The position numbers were made by a program, and so were the translations under genes. Of a DNA stretch of 64,000 nt, positions 32,778 to 44,519 are shown one piece after another (within the stretch, counting starts at the first letter, position 1; each line of letters opens with the position of its first letter). The stretch spans positions 9,548,001 through 9,612,000 of the forward strand of contig JANTQA010000029.1 of NCBI GenBank assembly GCA_027625915.1. Direction: 5' to 3'. Source of the DNA: Anaeramoeba flamelloides (lineage: Eukaryota; Metamonada; Anaeramoebidae). The notes beneath the pieces are model-generated. The model made no database searches and had not been told where the DNA came from. It was given only the letters and a program-made list of their open reading frames with translations.

Positions 32778-34450
32778 TTACGAATTAAAGACTCTTTTAT
32801 TGAAATTTCTTCCTACTGTAAAAAGAATAAATATAAAACTCTTTTTTTTCAAAATGACAAAAAAATAAAATCTCTTTTTAAAAAGGGAAGGTAATTGATT
32901 TCTATGAAATTATTATTCTTTCCTTTTAACCGAAATATTTTTTGCTATGTTAGTATTTGGAAACATCAATGTTAAAAATCGAATATTTTACTGGTTTTTG
33001 AATTCTCGGAAAAAATTTTCTCTTCCTTTTCCATATTTTTAATGCAAAATAGATTTCTCAAAGAAGTAGGTTTTAATTTAAAAATTCTACTTGTACAATG
33101 AAATCCAAATACGAAGTAAAAGTTTGATCCCATATATCATTCAAATAACAGTATTCCTTCGTTTAATATAGTTAGTTTCACTTTTAATTAACAAACTTTC
33201 AACGAAAATTTAAGGCACAATAAAAATCTCAAATTATGGTACAAAATTCAAATTCAAGCAAAAATAATTTGTAAAAAAAAAAATTTTCAAAAAATGTGTA
33301 TTAATTTAAGATTTTTTTTGTGCCTTAAATTTCGTTGAAAGTTTGTGCCTTAAATTTGAAATTGACTGTAAGAAAAAGTCAAATTTTAGGAATATGAAAC
33401 CTAAATACATTATTGAGAAAGAGATCGGTTAATATAACGATTGGAATTTTTTATAAGTGCTAGTTTAATGATTTTGGTGGTCAATTTTCAATACACCTTA
33501 TATACATATAATGTACATTTCAAAATAATTTTCAATTTTTTCTAAAAAATTTTACAAAAAAAAATAATCTGTTTTTTTATATCGAATGCAGGACAAGAAA
33601 TTTCAATAAAAAAATACTGATAATAGCGTACTGATCAACAATATTGTTTTTAAACAATAAAATAAATAAAATAAGTAATTTATCTATTGGGAAATTTGAC
33701 AAGGATATAACTGGAAGATTAACTTTTCTTGAAAAAATTAAAAGAAATTTATTGATTTTATTATTAAAAAGGTATAAATACATTCTAAATGACCTTCTAT
33801 ATTAATTTACCTTTCCGAAATCTAAATATAAAAACATATATTCTTAATTATTCATTGGAAGGACATTTCCAAATTATTTTATGATTGAAAAAGTACAAGC
33901 AAAAATTGAGAAGAAAAAATGAAAAAAGAAAAAAACCAAAAAGAAAAATTTGCAAAACAAATTGTTTTCCTGCCATTTCTGCTTTAGTAATTTCTGATCG
34001 TTATTATGAACATACAACTTTAGAAATTCTCATCTTATATTAAATAATATCCTGAAAAATAAAGTAACTAATTAAGTTATTTTAAATAAGCAACAAATAA
34101 GAAACATAATTATCAAATGGACTATCCTTTTTAACATTTGCAAAAATAAGACCCATAATTATTTTAAAATCACTATGGCTATATTTGAATATGAGACCTA
34201 TATTTCATAATGAATTCTTTAAAAAACCATAAAATATGAAAATATTCTTTTTTAATTTTATTCGAAAAGTTATTCTTAAATGTCATCTATGAATATTATT
34301 TTTTTTCTTTTTTGGGTTTTTCAAATTAAAATTCCACTTTTAATTTGAAATGAAAAAAAAAAAAAAAAATGAAATATTTAATGGATAAATATATATATAT
34401 ATTTCGAAATTTTCATTTATGTTTCTAGTTTAATCCTGGATTAAAGGTTT
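32778..34450. other. Gene-free interval
   Basis: Presumed 5' flank of the B-box exon and 3' flank of the cystinosin gene. It contains one palindromic element (33168-33369). The minus-strand frame at 33577-33783 is low-complexity and not convincing. Confidence 0.5.
33168..33369. repeat. Palindromic Tc1/mariner-type miniature element, copy 3
   Basis: The ends are AGTTAGTTTCACTTTTAA and its approximate complement before TGACTGTA. The blocks AAACTTTCAACG, TTTAAGGCACAA and TTAAATTTCGTTGAAAGTTT are shared with the copy at 35573-35769. Confidence 0.7.
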
Positions 34451-35315
34451 TTATTCATCATCTCTTTCAGTGTTTATTTGTAATTTCTCCCCAGCTTTCG
34501 ACTTTTTCTTTCTAGGATTACCCTTGAAATCTGTTTTACCTGTGATTAACCCCCATAAGGTTACGACACGGTCACAAGTACGTTCCTTATATAGAACAAA
34601 ATGCTGGATTAAGAAAATTGTATCATAGAATAAAGTGATTAAGGACAAACCAAATTTGGCCAAATTACCTCCTTTGAAAGTGGAATAATTATCTTTATTG
34701 ATTGCATCCATAAACAATTGCAAGAGTGATAACAACTCGCCAGTTAGATCTAATATTATTGCTTCGATACTAAAGCCAACTGTCTTTTTTTTTTTTTTTG
34801 TAATTTAGCCAAACTTGTGGTAAATATTTAAAAAAGATTAATAAATTATTAATTCCTGCCAACCAATAAGTTAGATCCAACAAATCGAATCTTTGAGTTT
34901 TCCAAGTTACAATTGAGACAACTGGAATTGAAATCCAACCAAAAATTGAAATTATAAAAGAGTATTTATTAACTTTTTGATCACCCCTTTCGTATATTAT
35001 TAATTGGGATATTGTGAACAACACTAATGTGACTGCATGCATCGAATAAATTACATCATTGGAATGCACTGGTGGTGGAGAATTTGAGTGGACTGCGCTA
35101 TATTCTTGTTGAAGGGTGCTACTCCAGAAAAATAAACAATTATAAATCAAATAAGAGGATTGTGCTAACAAGTTGAATATAGCATATTCATAAGCATAGC
35201 CGTCACATCTTTTTCTTTCCCAAAATTCAATATTTTGCGGATAAAATGAGAGCGATCATGCAACCATATAAATGTAGCCAATTATTAAAGATAATGTTTC
35301 AACGCCTTTGTTCAT
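34451..35315 (-). CDS. CTNS: Cystinosin homologue (PQ-loop lysosomal cystine exporter), with two lesions
   Basis: Cystinosin exports cystine from lysosomes with protons. The first PQ-loop reads SLIIGYIYMVA, then SLSFYPQNIEFW. Then come NDVIYSMHAVTLVLF, LIIYERGDQKV, the second PQ-loop NLLIFFKYLPQVWLNYKKK, FSIEAIILDLTGELLSLLQL and KFGLSLITLFYDTIFLIQHF. All match family blocks in order over about seven membrane helices. The ATG at 35315 starts directly before helix 1, so the lumenal N-terminal domain of animal cystinosin is absent. Two defects: codon 20 is TGA where the family has Trp (AWS), and the frame changes inside a run of 15 A just before the TVGFSIEAI segment. The run may be a sequencing error; the TGA needs a base change. 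It is either a recent pseudogene or flawed sequence. Confidence 0.85.
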
Positions 35316-35572
35316 GTCTAGTTTGCTTTAATTTTTCGTTTTGAGTGTTTTATAGGAAAGAAATTATTTTTTGTTTTTATAAATCTGTTGATATGAATTT
35401 TTGATTGTTGTTGTTGATGTTGTTTGTTTTTTTATTTATCTATTTATTTATTATTATTATTATTTCCATTAAAAATATAATTGAAAGTAAAATTTTAAAA
35501 TTAAAAAAAAAAAAAATATTTTTTAGAGATTTATTATTTAAGTTTTGATTGACCATTTTAAAATTTTAGATA

Positions 35573-35769
35573 CAGTCAGTTTCACTTTTAAGGCACAAAC
35601 TTTCAACGAAATTTAATGCACAAAAAAATCTCAAATTAAGGCACAAAATTTGCAATTTTTTTTTTTACAATTTATTTTTACCAGAATTTGAATTTTGTGC
35701 TTTAATTTGAGATTTTTTTTGTGCCTTAAGTTCATTTGAAAGTTTGAGCCTTAAAAGTGAAACTGACTG
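35573..35769. repeat. Palindromic Tc1/mariner-type miniature element, copy 4
   Basis: CAGTCAGTTTCACTTTTAAG at the left and its complement ending TGAAACTGACTG at the right are flanked by TA (35571-35572, 35770-35771). Inner blocks AAACTTTCAACGAAATTTAA, GGCACAAAATTTG and TTGAGATTTTTTTTGTGCC alternate in both orientations, so the 197-bp unit is one large palindrome. This is the best-preserved pair of ends and gives the reference structure. Confidence 0.8.
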
Positions 35770-36124
35770 TATATCAAAAATAACTAAACGATCAGATTTT
35801 TTTATTTAATGAATTTATTTTGATTTTGGCAGTTTTTGGTATAATTGTTGATAGTTCATTGCTAGTTTCATCAAAATTATAAATTTTCAATTATTCAATA
35901 ATTTTCAAAATCAAGATCTTTTTAGAAAAGTTAGATCAATGTTGAATTTAATGTTTTCATGAATACAATAATACCATTTCAAATATCATTTTTTTACCTA
36001 GAGTGTAATCTCCTTTTCTTCCTTTATAATAATAAACTATCATTTTTATTTTTATTTTTTTTTTATAAAAAAAGTCATAAAAATTAATTAAACATTCTTT
36101 GGTATCCTCTCCAAATTATTACAA

Positions 36125-36785
36125 TCACTTTAAACCCTACCCCGAAATCTATAATAAACAGAAATTAGATTTTATATTATAAACTTTTTTTTTATCATAG
36201 AATTTAATGGTTTGTAATAGGCCATTATAAAAAAAAATTCTTTTGATAACCTGTGAAAAAAATCTTGTTGTTTATGAAACAAATTCAAATAAGAAATTTT
36301 TTTAAAAAACCTATTACAAACCATAAAATTAAGTGATAGCATACAGTCAGTTCCACTTTTAAGACAGAAACTTTCATCCACATTTAAGGCAAAAAAAAAT
36401 TCTCAAATTATAGCACAAAATTCAAATTCTAGTAAAATAATATGTGTAAAAAAAATTCCAAAAAATGTACTTTAATTTGAGATTTTTCTGTGCCTTAAAT
36501 TTCCTTGAAAATTTGTGTCTTAAAAATGGAACTGACTGTATAACCGAAGATTTTTTTTTTTTGTTTGGAACAGAGCCAAAAAAGTCACTTTCTTCTTTAA
36601 CAAAGTTCATGGTAGTTATGTAACAGCTGTATTAATTTTTTTTCTATTAGAAATTTTTAGTTTATTATAAAATTGTACTGTTTTTATAATCACATAACCA
36701 TAAAATTTTGTCATAGTAAGGAAATTTTGAGACAGAACATGAATTTTTTGTTGATCAAAGATTTCACAGTAGGTTTGAAATGGTA
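36125..36785. repeat. Inverted-repeat element enclosing a palindromic element
   Basis: The left part (36130-36223: CCGAAATC, ATAAACAGAAA, TTATCATAGAATTTAATGG) is the diverged complement of the right part (36695-36785: ACCATAAAATTTTGTCAT, TTTCACAGTAGG). The inner arms GGTTTGTAATAGG (36209-36221) and CCTATTACAAACC (36310-36322) also pair. The unit at 36344-36538 with its TA duplication sits in its middle. A further end of this family lies at 400-500. Confidence 0.55.
36344..36538. repeat. Palindromic Tc1/mariner-type miniature element, copy 5
   Basis: CAGTCAGTTCCACTTTTAAG on the left and TAAAAATGGAACTGACTG on the right are flanked by TA at 36342-36343 and 36539-36540. The core TTCTAGTAAAATAATATGTG is shared with copy 1. 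It is nested in the element 36125-36785. Confidence 0.8.
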
Positions 36786-38149
36786 ATATGAGAAATATTA
36801 TAAGATATAGAAATTGGTTGTCTATTATAAAATTGTATTTTTCAAAATAGAAAATTCAATTTCTATATTATCCTAAGAGAAATTTTCCAATCTCTCTTAC
36901 TTCATTAGAGTTATTTATTTTGTAATAAACAAATACAAATATTGAATCTTCTTAAGACAAAAGAAATCACAGAAACCACAGAAACCCCAAAGTATTTTTT
37001 GATTATTGGTTTTAAATTGTAAAACCCTGAGATTTTTTCAATTTTGGAAATTGAAGATCCATTTTAATATGTTTTTAAAATAAAGCGTGTTGAAAATTTT
37101 AATCCGTGTTTCAAAATAAATAGTGTGTTTTTTTTTTTTTTTAGAAGACCTATACATCAACCAATCAAAGAAACCAACAATAAACCCTAAATTAAATCTG
37201 GTATTGGTTTCTTAAAGTTCTATTACATATATAAAAAATTCGAAAAATGAATGGATCAAATTGCAAAATTTATCTCAAAAATAGAGTAAATTTTAAGATA
37301 AAATTTTTATCAATCAAAAAAATCAAAAAAATTCTGAGAAAAGCAGAGAATTATGAAAAATTTTTAACTAATTAGATTCCTAATTTAAAGATTACTTAAA
37401 ATATCAAGGATTTTACTTTCAAAATTGATTTTAACTTGTGTATACAATTTGGTAGTAGATTGGATATTTCATTGGAAAAAGAATAAAAAAAAGTATGGAT
37501 TATATTTTGAAACAAGGATTATAGTTGTTGTACAGGCATTATTTTGATCACGGTAGTATAAGTTTTTATATCAATTCTTTTGTTAAATTACTACAACCAA
37601 ATGAGCCCGAAATTAGGATAACATAATTATTTTTCTTCTATTAGAAATTTATATGGTTTATGATGAACTTTGGTAACCATTTTAAGGTTTGTTGTACAAT
37701 GAGAATATTTTATAAGAGAATTTCAATTTCTATTTGTTCTAAAAGTTTATGGTAGGAGTTTTACAACTCTAGTATTTATATTTTTTTCTTTCTAAGTTTT
37801 TTCTGATCCTAAAGAAATTATAAAAAAAAAAAAAATCTTTAGAGAAAAATAAGATCTTGAAAAATAAAATTAAAAATTTGTCAGAAATTGACCAAAGATA
37901 ACAACTGTAAAGAAATCTTATCAAATAGAGAAAAAAACCATATGAAGATAATTGGGATCAATTGATTTGTGCATAATTTGGAATGTTTTGGTTAAAAAAT
38001 TGCTTTTTGATGCTGTTCATTTTTTCGGTATAACGAACAAGTATTCAGAAACTTATTATCATATTTAGTATGTTATTATCCAAAATCACCCAGTGGTGTT
38101 CATCCTTGTTGACACCAGATTTAGGTGATTATGGATATTGCAAACCAAG

Positions 38150-38548
38150 TAAATGAGGAAAAAAAGTAAAACACATTTTTTCCTTGTAAACCTCAATATA
38201 ATCTGAAAACAAAAAGTAAAATAATTTTAAAAAAAGAAATAAATTAATACCAAATGATAATTCGTAATGTTATTATCAATCGAACCAATAAAAATACAAA
38301 ATATAGCTTTTTAAATCAAACAGGTTTTTCAAGATCTCCAAAATAGTTGATTTTTTCAACAAATTTTTAATATTAGATCAACCTAAAAAAACACTTTAAA
38401 ATGAAGTCAAGTATTAAGAAACCCATCAGTGTGTTGAATCCTTTGGCTTATGTTTAATCATTTCTTTGTTATTTTATTAATTGATTTTATTTTTCATTTT
38501 CAGTCAGGCTTTCAAGTAAAAAAGGTATTTTACTTTTTTTCCACAGTT
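38150..38548. repeat. CCGTTGTGG-family element, diverged copy
   Basis: Aligns along its length with 48818-49250. Shared interior landmarks are TTTTTAATATTAGATCAA versus TTTTTAATAATTGATCAA, the block AGATCTCCAAAATAGTTGAT versus AGATCTCAAAAATAGTCAAT, and the 3' part CATTTTCAGTCAGG...TTTTACTTTTTTTCCACA. The outermost bases are degraded. Confidence 0.6.
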
Positions 38549-40179
38549 AAAAATCCAATACCTTTGTTTTTTTAAGAACAAAACCCCAAACGTTTAGGAG
38601 ACAAAATGAGGTGTGGTTGTGATTTGAAAAAGAAATTCAACACAATTTTCATCACACTTTCTCAAAAATAATTACGAAAGATTTCGGAAAACCAATATAC
38701 ATTTTATTCTTTGGGGACACTACATGAATTAGTTATGTAATAGTTTTGTTTTTTGAAGAATTGGAACTCGAACAAAAACAATGAAACATTATTTTGGAGA
38801 AATCAAAAAGAAAAGTTTGACTAATTTATTTTTTGATGAATAGAAAGTTGTTTGTTGTTTAATTTCAGCTAAACAAGAAATTTTTTGGAAGGATCCTAGA
38901 AAACAAGTTCTTTTTACTGTGGAAAAGAAACAAATTTTAAGTGAAATGATAATTGTTCATTCAAAAAATTTAATGTTGAACAGAAGAGTCTTGGGATTTA
39001 TTTTCAGAAACCAAAACAAAATATTCCTTCTCTTTATGAAGAGAATTAAATTGTATTTTTATTTATTTGTTATTTTCTTGTTTGCATAAGAAAAATTATA
39101 AAAGAAAGAAAAAAAATGATTTATTTATTTAGAAAATTACAAGATATTTTCAAGTTTTAGGATCATTTGAAAAAATCTAAATATAAAAAAGAACTGCCAA
39201 TCTATTTGAAATTTATTAATTGTCTCCTAATTTGGCAGATAAGAAAATAGTCCAATAGGAAAAAAATTATTTTTTCACTGTTTTTTGTACTTTTACCTTT
39301 TCACATTCGAAAATTTTTCTGGTTCTAATATTCTAATTAAATCCAATTTTGGGGTTTTGTTTGTTTTTTAATCTTTTTAACTTGTAGAGATCTCAAGTTC
39401 ATTTGTAAAAAGCTTTAAGTGAAGGTTTTTTTGGTTTTTCAACAAGTAAAGTAGTTTAAAAAAAATACCTGAAAAGATTTTTAATTGTTAATATTAGTAA
39501 AATTATTGTAATTTTTTTTTTTTTTCAATCAGATCCTTTTTTTTCAAGAATTAAAACCTTTTCAATTATAACTCACCCACTTATTAGAATGATGATTAAT
39601 TAAATTACAATTGTTCAAAACAGTATTTTATCAATAAAAAAACAAGAATAAAAATATAATTTTCTATACACAAGTAAACCTCTATAAAACTGTTTTTTTT
39701 TTTCAAAAAAAAGTTGATCTACTTAGGTTATCAAAAACTTACTTGAGTATTCTATAGAAACCATACTTTAATGAACTTTAGGTAGGTTTATTACTCGGTT
39801 CACAAAAAATTTGGTTATAAATAAAAAGGATTTGATTGAAAATATTTGCAATTACTTTACTATTTTCCTAATATTCACAAATTAAAAATCTTTTCCGGAT
39901 TTTTTTCATGTCGAGTATTTTGTCCCTACTACAAAACAAGATCGATCTATATAGAAAAACACAAGTAATCCTTTTATATGATATTAAGAGAAAATTATAT
40001 TTAAAATTAAAGGAGTAACTTTAAGAAACATTTCTTTGGTATAAAAAGTCTTATTGGTCAAAACTAAAATAATAAAGCGAAAGTGAAAAAACTATTTTCA
40101 TAGATAATTTTGATCTATTTTTTGAATTAAAATCTTCTTATGAACGGAAAGTATGATAAAATTAAAAGAAAAAGAAAAT

Positions 40180-40300
40180 TACATCAAGTGGATAATTCAT
40201 TATATTATTTTCAATCAAATTAGCAAAATAGAATTTGGATTACCTTGTTTATCGAGATATATTTGAGTGATTTTGGAGATTCTGAAAAATAGTTAAATTT
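40180..40300. repeat. Partial copy of the CCGTTGTGG family
   Basis: GATAATTCATTATATTATTT, then TTTTCAATCAAATTAGCAAA and TTTTGGAGATTCTGAAAAAT, match the interior of 48818-49250 in the same order. Both ends are missing. Confidence 0.5.
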
Positions 40301-40803
40301 TATAAGATATATTTTTTATATGTTAAGGTAATGGAGTCCACAACACCATCCTGAAAAAATTTTTTCAAAAAAAAAATTAAATATAAGCTAATTTTACCCT
40401 TTTTAATAAGTTCTATTCAAATCAACACTATTGATTAATAAAGGCTCTTTGATCAAAAAATATTTTTAAAGATATTTTACAATTTAAGTTAGAAAAGCCA
40501 ATTTTCCAGGTTCTATTAATATTTTTTTTCAATTTAATAATAAAAAATTTGAAAACTTTTTTTCTTCTAGCTAAGAGGTTATTTTATTATATTTTTAAAA
40601 TATTTTAAATCTGATGAATATCTTTCAAATAGGGAATCAATTATTTTGATTATTAAAGAATTATTTGTTATTTTAAATTGGAAAATATTATTTTTTCTTT
40701 GATTTTCCTTAGTTTTTTTTTGAATTTAAGAAATTAAAAGAAAATTTCGTATAAATGTTCAGTTTATTTCAAAAAGTAAAAAAAACCTAGGAAACTTTTC
40801 GTT

Positions 40804-40872
40804 ATGTTTTCCAGAATTTAAAAGAATAGAGTAAAATATATAAGATTTTACTCAATTCTTTTAAATTATGGA
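40804..40872. repeat. AGGTTTT foldback, copy 2
   Basis: TGTTTTCCAGAATTTAAAAG and its complement ending CTTTTAAATTATGGA surround a short loop; inner arms AATAGAGTAAAAT and ATTTTACTCAATT pair. Matches the foldback at 21764-21836 over most of its length. Confidence 0.6.
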
Positions 40873-41559
40873 TAAGCTAGACATTTTACAGCACATGACG
40901 GCACACAACGGACACTTTACAATATTTATTTTCAGTTTTTTTTTCTGTATTTGAGTTTTTTAGATGAGTAGAGTGTTTTCAAAACTATTAATTATTATCT
41001 CTTCAAAAAATATCATAAAGTTGTATATAATGAAAATTCATTGTCATATCCATTTAAAAATTTATACCCTAAATTAGACCTTTTTTTTTCGCTAAAGACT
41101 TTTAGAAATCGTAGTACTTTTAACAACAATAAATATAAAAGCGCAAAGATTTTTAAGAACTGTAATGTTGATTATATTGCGAATAAACTCGATTAACAAG
41201 GATGAAAAGATAATTGAAGTTGTAATTTTGTCTAACTTTTTATTTTCAATTTTATTTTTTCATTCTAATGAACTGTGAAGTCTAAGAATAAAGTTTATTA
41301 TTGTTGAATACAATTTTTTATTTTTGACACTTTTGTTAAAATATCTCTAAAAATATGATTGGTTATTTAATACTTACAGTTTATTTTACCAATTAAAAAT
41401 GATACCTATAAGATTAAAAAAACGAAGAAATCAAGTAAAAAAAAATCTGCAAATTACCTCAAATTACAACGCTGAATTATCAATATTCATACACCAACGT
41501 TGAAAAATATCTTATTTAAATTATACCTCGAAATATAGATTGATTACTAAAAATATCTT

Positions 41560-41740
41560 TTTTTTTTTGAAATGGTTCTAATGCTATATTAAAATTAAGA
41601 AATTTCACAAATTACAGAAACAGATATTCTTATGTAGATGATAAGAATAAAAGAAAAATTAAAATCTTGCAATTTGTGTAAAAAATATTTAACGTTAGAA
41701 ATATTTGAAAATATCATTTTTTTACTTTGTGTCTACCAAT
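41560..41740 (+). mobile_element. LINE fragment D: C-terminal zinc-knuckle region, decayed
   Basis: Reading across frames gives ILKLRNFTNYRNRYSYVDD, then SCNLCKKYLTLEIFENIIFL followed by LC, aligned with KLRNYTNYLNRYSYF and CQLCKINKDLDIIEDLDHF of the copy at 21285-22078. Frame changes occur within it. Only the knuckle region survives. Confidence 0.55.
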
Positions 41741-42031
41741 TCTATTAAGTCAATGAACCAATTTAGATTTAAGAATTAATTCAAATTAACTAAAACAAGA
41801 AGAATAATATCAAAGATATTATTCAAAATTAAGATCATGATTTATCTTATGATTGGCTTATGATAAAAGAGAATTATGATTCTTTATTTAAATTACTTAA
41901 CAAATATTTAGAAATTAGAAAAAGTACTGTAGAGTGCCATAGAGTACATATCCTTTCTTGAGTTTTTTTGTTTTATTAGTAACATCTATAAATTTCCTAA
42001 TAAACAGAAAACTCAAGAAAAGACAAGTGCA

Positions 42032-42100
42032 CTTTTCCAGAATTTAAAAGAATGGAGAAAAATCTTTAATTTTGCACTATTCTTTCATACTCTAAAAAAG
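42032..42100. repeat. AGGTTTT foldback, copy 3
   Basis: TTTTCCAGAATTTAAAAGAA and a degraded complement ATTCTTTCATACTCTAAAAA, with inner TTTAATTTTGCACT, match the other two copies. It lies 3' of LINE fragment D. Confidence 0.5.
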
Positions 42101-42329
42101 ATAATGTTTGGTTTCTTTTAATTTTAGAAATAAAATGAAAATTTCAAAAATTTACTTAGTATTTCTTCAAAATAAAAAAAAAAAAAAAAAAAATAGTAAG
42201 CTTCAAGGATATTTTTATTAATTATTTTAAACATATTTCAATTAAAATTGGTGATAAAAAAATAAATAAGAAATAAAACTAAAAGTTATTAATCTTTTTG
42301 TTTTTAATTTTTATATTAACTTAAATCTT

Positions 42330-42331
<2 letters not shown>

Positions 42332-42362
<31 letters not shown>
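42332..42362. repeat. (TA)n microsatellite
   Basis: About 15 uninterrupted TA units, abutting the 3' end of the LINE fragment on the minus strand. Confidence 0.9.
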
Positions 42363-42364
<2 letters not shown>

Positions 42365-42971
42365 TCTAGCGAGTTCAATTTTTGCTTCTAGTTTTGTAAA
42401 TTAACCATGTGTGAATGGCTATTAATTTGTAAGAAATTTGTTACTGGTTTATGAATAAAACTATCAATTCTTTCAAAATCACTTCATGACAAGTCAAATA
42501 TTTTGAGTCCATAAATAATTCTACTTAAAATAAGATCATTTAAAGCAATTATTTCGACTTCAGTATTAAGTTTATTTTGTTAAAAAAATCGATTCAGTGT
42601 TTCCAACAACTTTGCTACTATTTGAAATTATATACAAGATATGTGTTTTTTTAACCAAATTACAAAATAAAAAAAATCTTTTAATTCTTTTTTTATATTT
42701 TGTTTTTTTATTATGTGTATTCATCCTGAATCTATTTATTATTTCAAAAAACTTTTCTAAATTAATTTTTAAAGAGATTAAATGGCTCTTTCATAATAAG
42801 AATTTGATCATCTACATACATTTGAACATGGAAAGTTAGAGATCTTGACTTTTCTAGTAGGAAATGAGATATAAAAGCAAAGAGAATTGATGATAAGGGA
42901 CCACCCTGATAAACCCCAATTCCTACTTTTTTATAATATCTTAAGAGACAAAATTTAAATAATGATTTCAT
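42365..42971 (-). mobile_element. LINE fragment C: reverse transcriptase motifs and downstream thumb region
   Basis: The minus strand encodes GVYQGGPLSSILFAFISHFL and HVQMYVDDQILIM, the QGxPLSSxLF and YxDD catalytic motifs of reverse transcriptases. Further downstream come LNDLILSRIIYGLKIFDLS, FERIDSFIHKPVTNFL and SHSHM, the conserved region that follows the catalytic domain in LINEs. Stops and frame changes separate the parts. The motif context RSLTFHVQMYVDD resembles RSVALHVQMFEDD in the copy at 61290-62970, so they are one family. It is truncated at both ends. Confidence 0.75.
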
Positions 42972-43084
42972 TGAAGAAAAAATAAAAAATAAGTAGAATA
43001 ATAAACATCAAGTAAGAGTTGTTATATGTCTGTCGTAAAACTAATAAATCAATATATTTTCATTATAATTTAAAACCCAAATTA

Positions 43085-43180
43085 TGATATCTCCAATTGA
43101 GAAAAACATTACAATGCTAATTTTGATCTTCAATTAAAGACCAAATAAAATTCTAAAAGAAATAAATAGGATTTTCTAAC
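43085..43180 (-). repeat. Partial copy of the dispersed repeat at 3690-4020
   Basis: On the minus strand GAATTTTATTTGGTCTTTAA, then TTGAAGATCAAA and GTTTTTCTCAATTGG follow the copies at 3690-4020 and 10160-10720. Confidence 0.55.
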
Positions 43181-44417
43181 AAACATTTTCACCTTTTTAA
43201 TTAAATTAGAATATCATATTTTTAATTTTTATACAACTTATCTTGCAAAAATGAAAAACAATTGCAATAAAATTGGATCAACCAAAAAATTTTAAAATAA
43301 AAAACATAAAATTCTAAAAAATGATTCTAATATTGAAATTTTCAAAATAAATTTTTTATTTTAATATCCATTCAAACACTTTAAACACAGATAATTCATT
43401 TACCAAAACTTGTTTGCTTTGACTTAAAAATGTTTAAATTAAAAAAAATACACTCTAAATACTTTGAAAAAGAAAATTTTATAAGAAATTCAAAAACCAA
43501 AATATTTTCAATAATTAACTTACCCCTTGAAAATTTCATTAGGAAAAACAATATAAACTCCTTTTCACACTAAAGGCCAAGACAATATTGAAAATTTAAC
43601 TTTTTTTTTTTTAAGAATCAACCAAAATAAGATAGTTTATTAATAAGAGAAATAATAAACATTGGATTCGAGTCGATATTGAAAAAAGAAATACCTGAAA
43701 AAACTATTAATGTTCTTCAAAAAGAAAAGTTAAAAATTTTTTGGGACCCTTTAATTAGTAAGTCTTGTGAGATATTTCTCAATTTCTTTGAAAATAAAAA
43801 TTGTTGTGATTCAGATTTTTTAATAATCAATTTATTCATTTAAAAAGAAATTGTATAGTCTTAATATTCTTAAAGTGAATTTGATATTTCAATCATTTTT
43901 TTTTTAAAATTGCCTTTTTAAAAAATAAATAGGAAAAAGAAAAATGAAAAGAAAAGAAAGGAAAAAAAAGTAAAAAGGAAAATATACATATACATACATA
44001 CATATATACATTCGATAAAAACAATATATCTTCTCGCAAAAGTCGTCAATGAAGTTAAGAAAAAAACTAATAAAAAATTAAATTTCAAACAAAAATTCAA
44101 AAACATATTTTTATTCAATTTTCAAAAGAGAAATACTTGTCAAAAAAAAATGATAAAGTCATTTCAAATTAATTGTGAATCGTCAAAATTTGATCAAAGT
44201 TAATAAACGGTTAAAAAGCCATTTGTACAAAATTCAAAAAAATCTCTTAAAAATATTTTCACCAAATACAAAAACATTTTAACATTATTTGAAATTTTAA
44301 GAAACATTTTGTGAAATTTTGACGAACCTGAAACAAATTGTAGTATTTAAAATTCAACAATTCGCACCCATTTCAAAAAACGGCTATACTAATAATTAGA
44401 TTTTTTATAATGAATTA

Positions 44418-44448
44418 TTATTAATAATAATAATAATAATAATAATAA
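44418..44448. repeat. (TAA)n microsatellite
   Basis: About ten TAA units about 70 bases beyond the stop codon of the BTB gene, outside its coding frame. Confidence 0.85.
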
Positions 44449-44519
44449 GAATAAAATTCTTCAAGAGTGTGCTTGGTTAGATGAAAAGAAAAAATTATAA
44501 AAAAAAACGAATATGGTGA

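Larger units (their letters stand above)
35316..44519. other. Long interval of nested repeats and LINE remnants
   Basis: Over 9.2 kb no host gene is supported. Listed separately are palindromic elements, a 660-bp inverted-repeat element, two members of the CCGTTGTGG family, two foldbacks and LINE fragments C and D. The hairpin at 38090-38155 (ATCCAAAATCACCCA and complement) was also seen. One 60-codon open stretch at about 43672-43860 (+) resembles nothing and may be LINE-derived. Sequence from 38600 to 40100 shows nothing recognisable. Confidence 0.5.

Noticed and set aside
35256-35258. Altered genetic code with TGA as Trp, suggested by cystinosin codon 20
   Set aside because: The BTB gene ends at TGA with non-coding sequence after it, and large host frames contain no internal TGA; one case is better explained by mutation or error.
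43672-43860. Sixty-codon open stretch starting GFESILKKEIPEKTINVLQ
   Set aside because: It looks protein-like but has no start, no splice context and no recognisable family; it may be LINE-derived.
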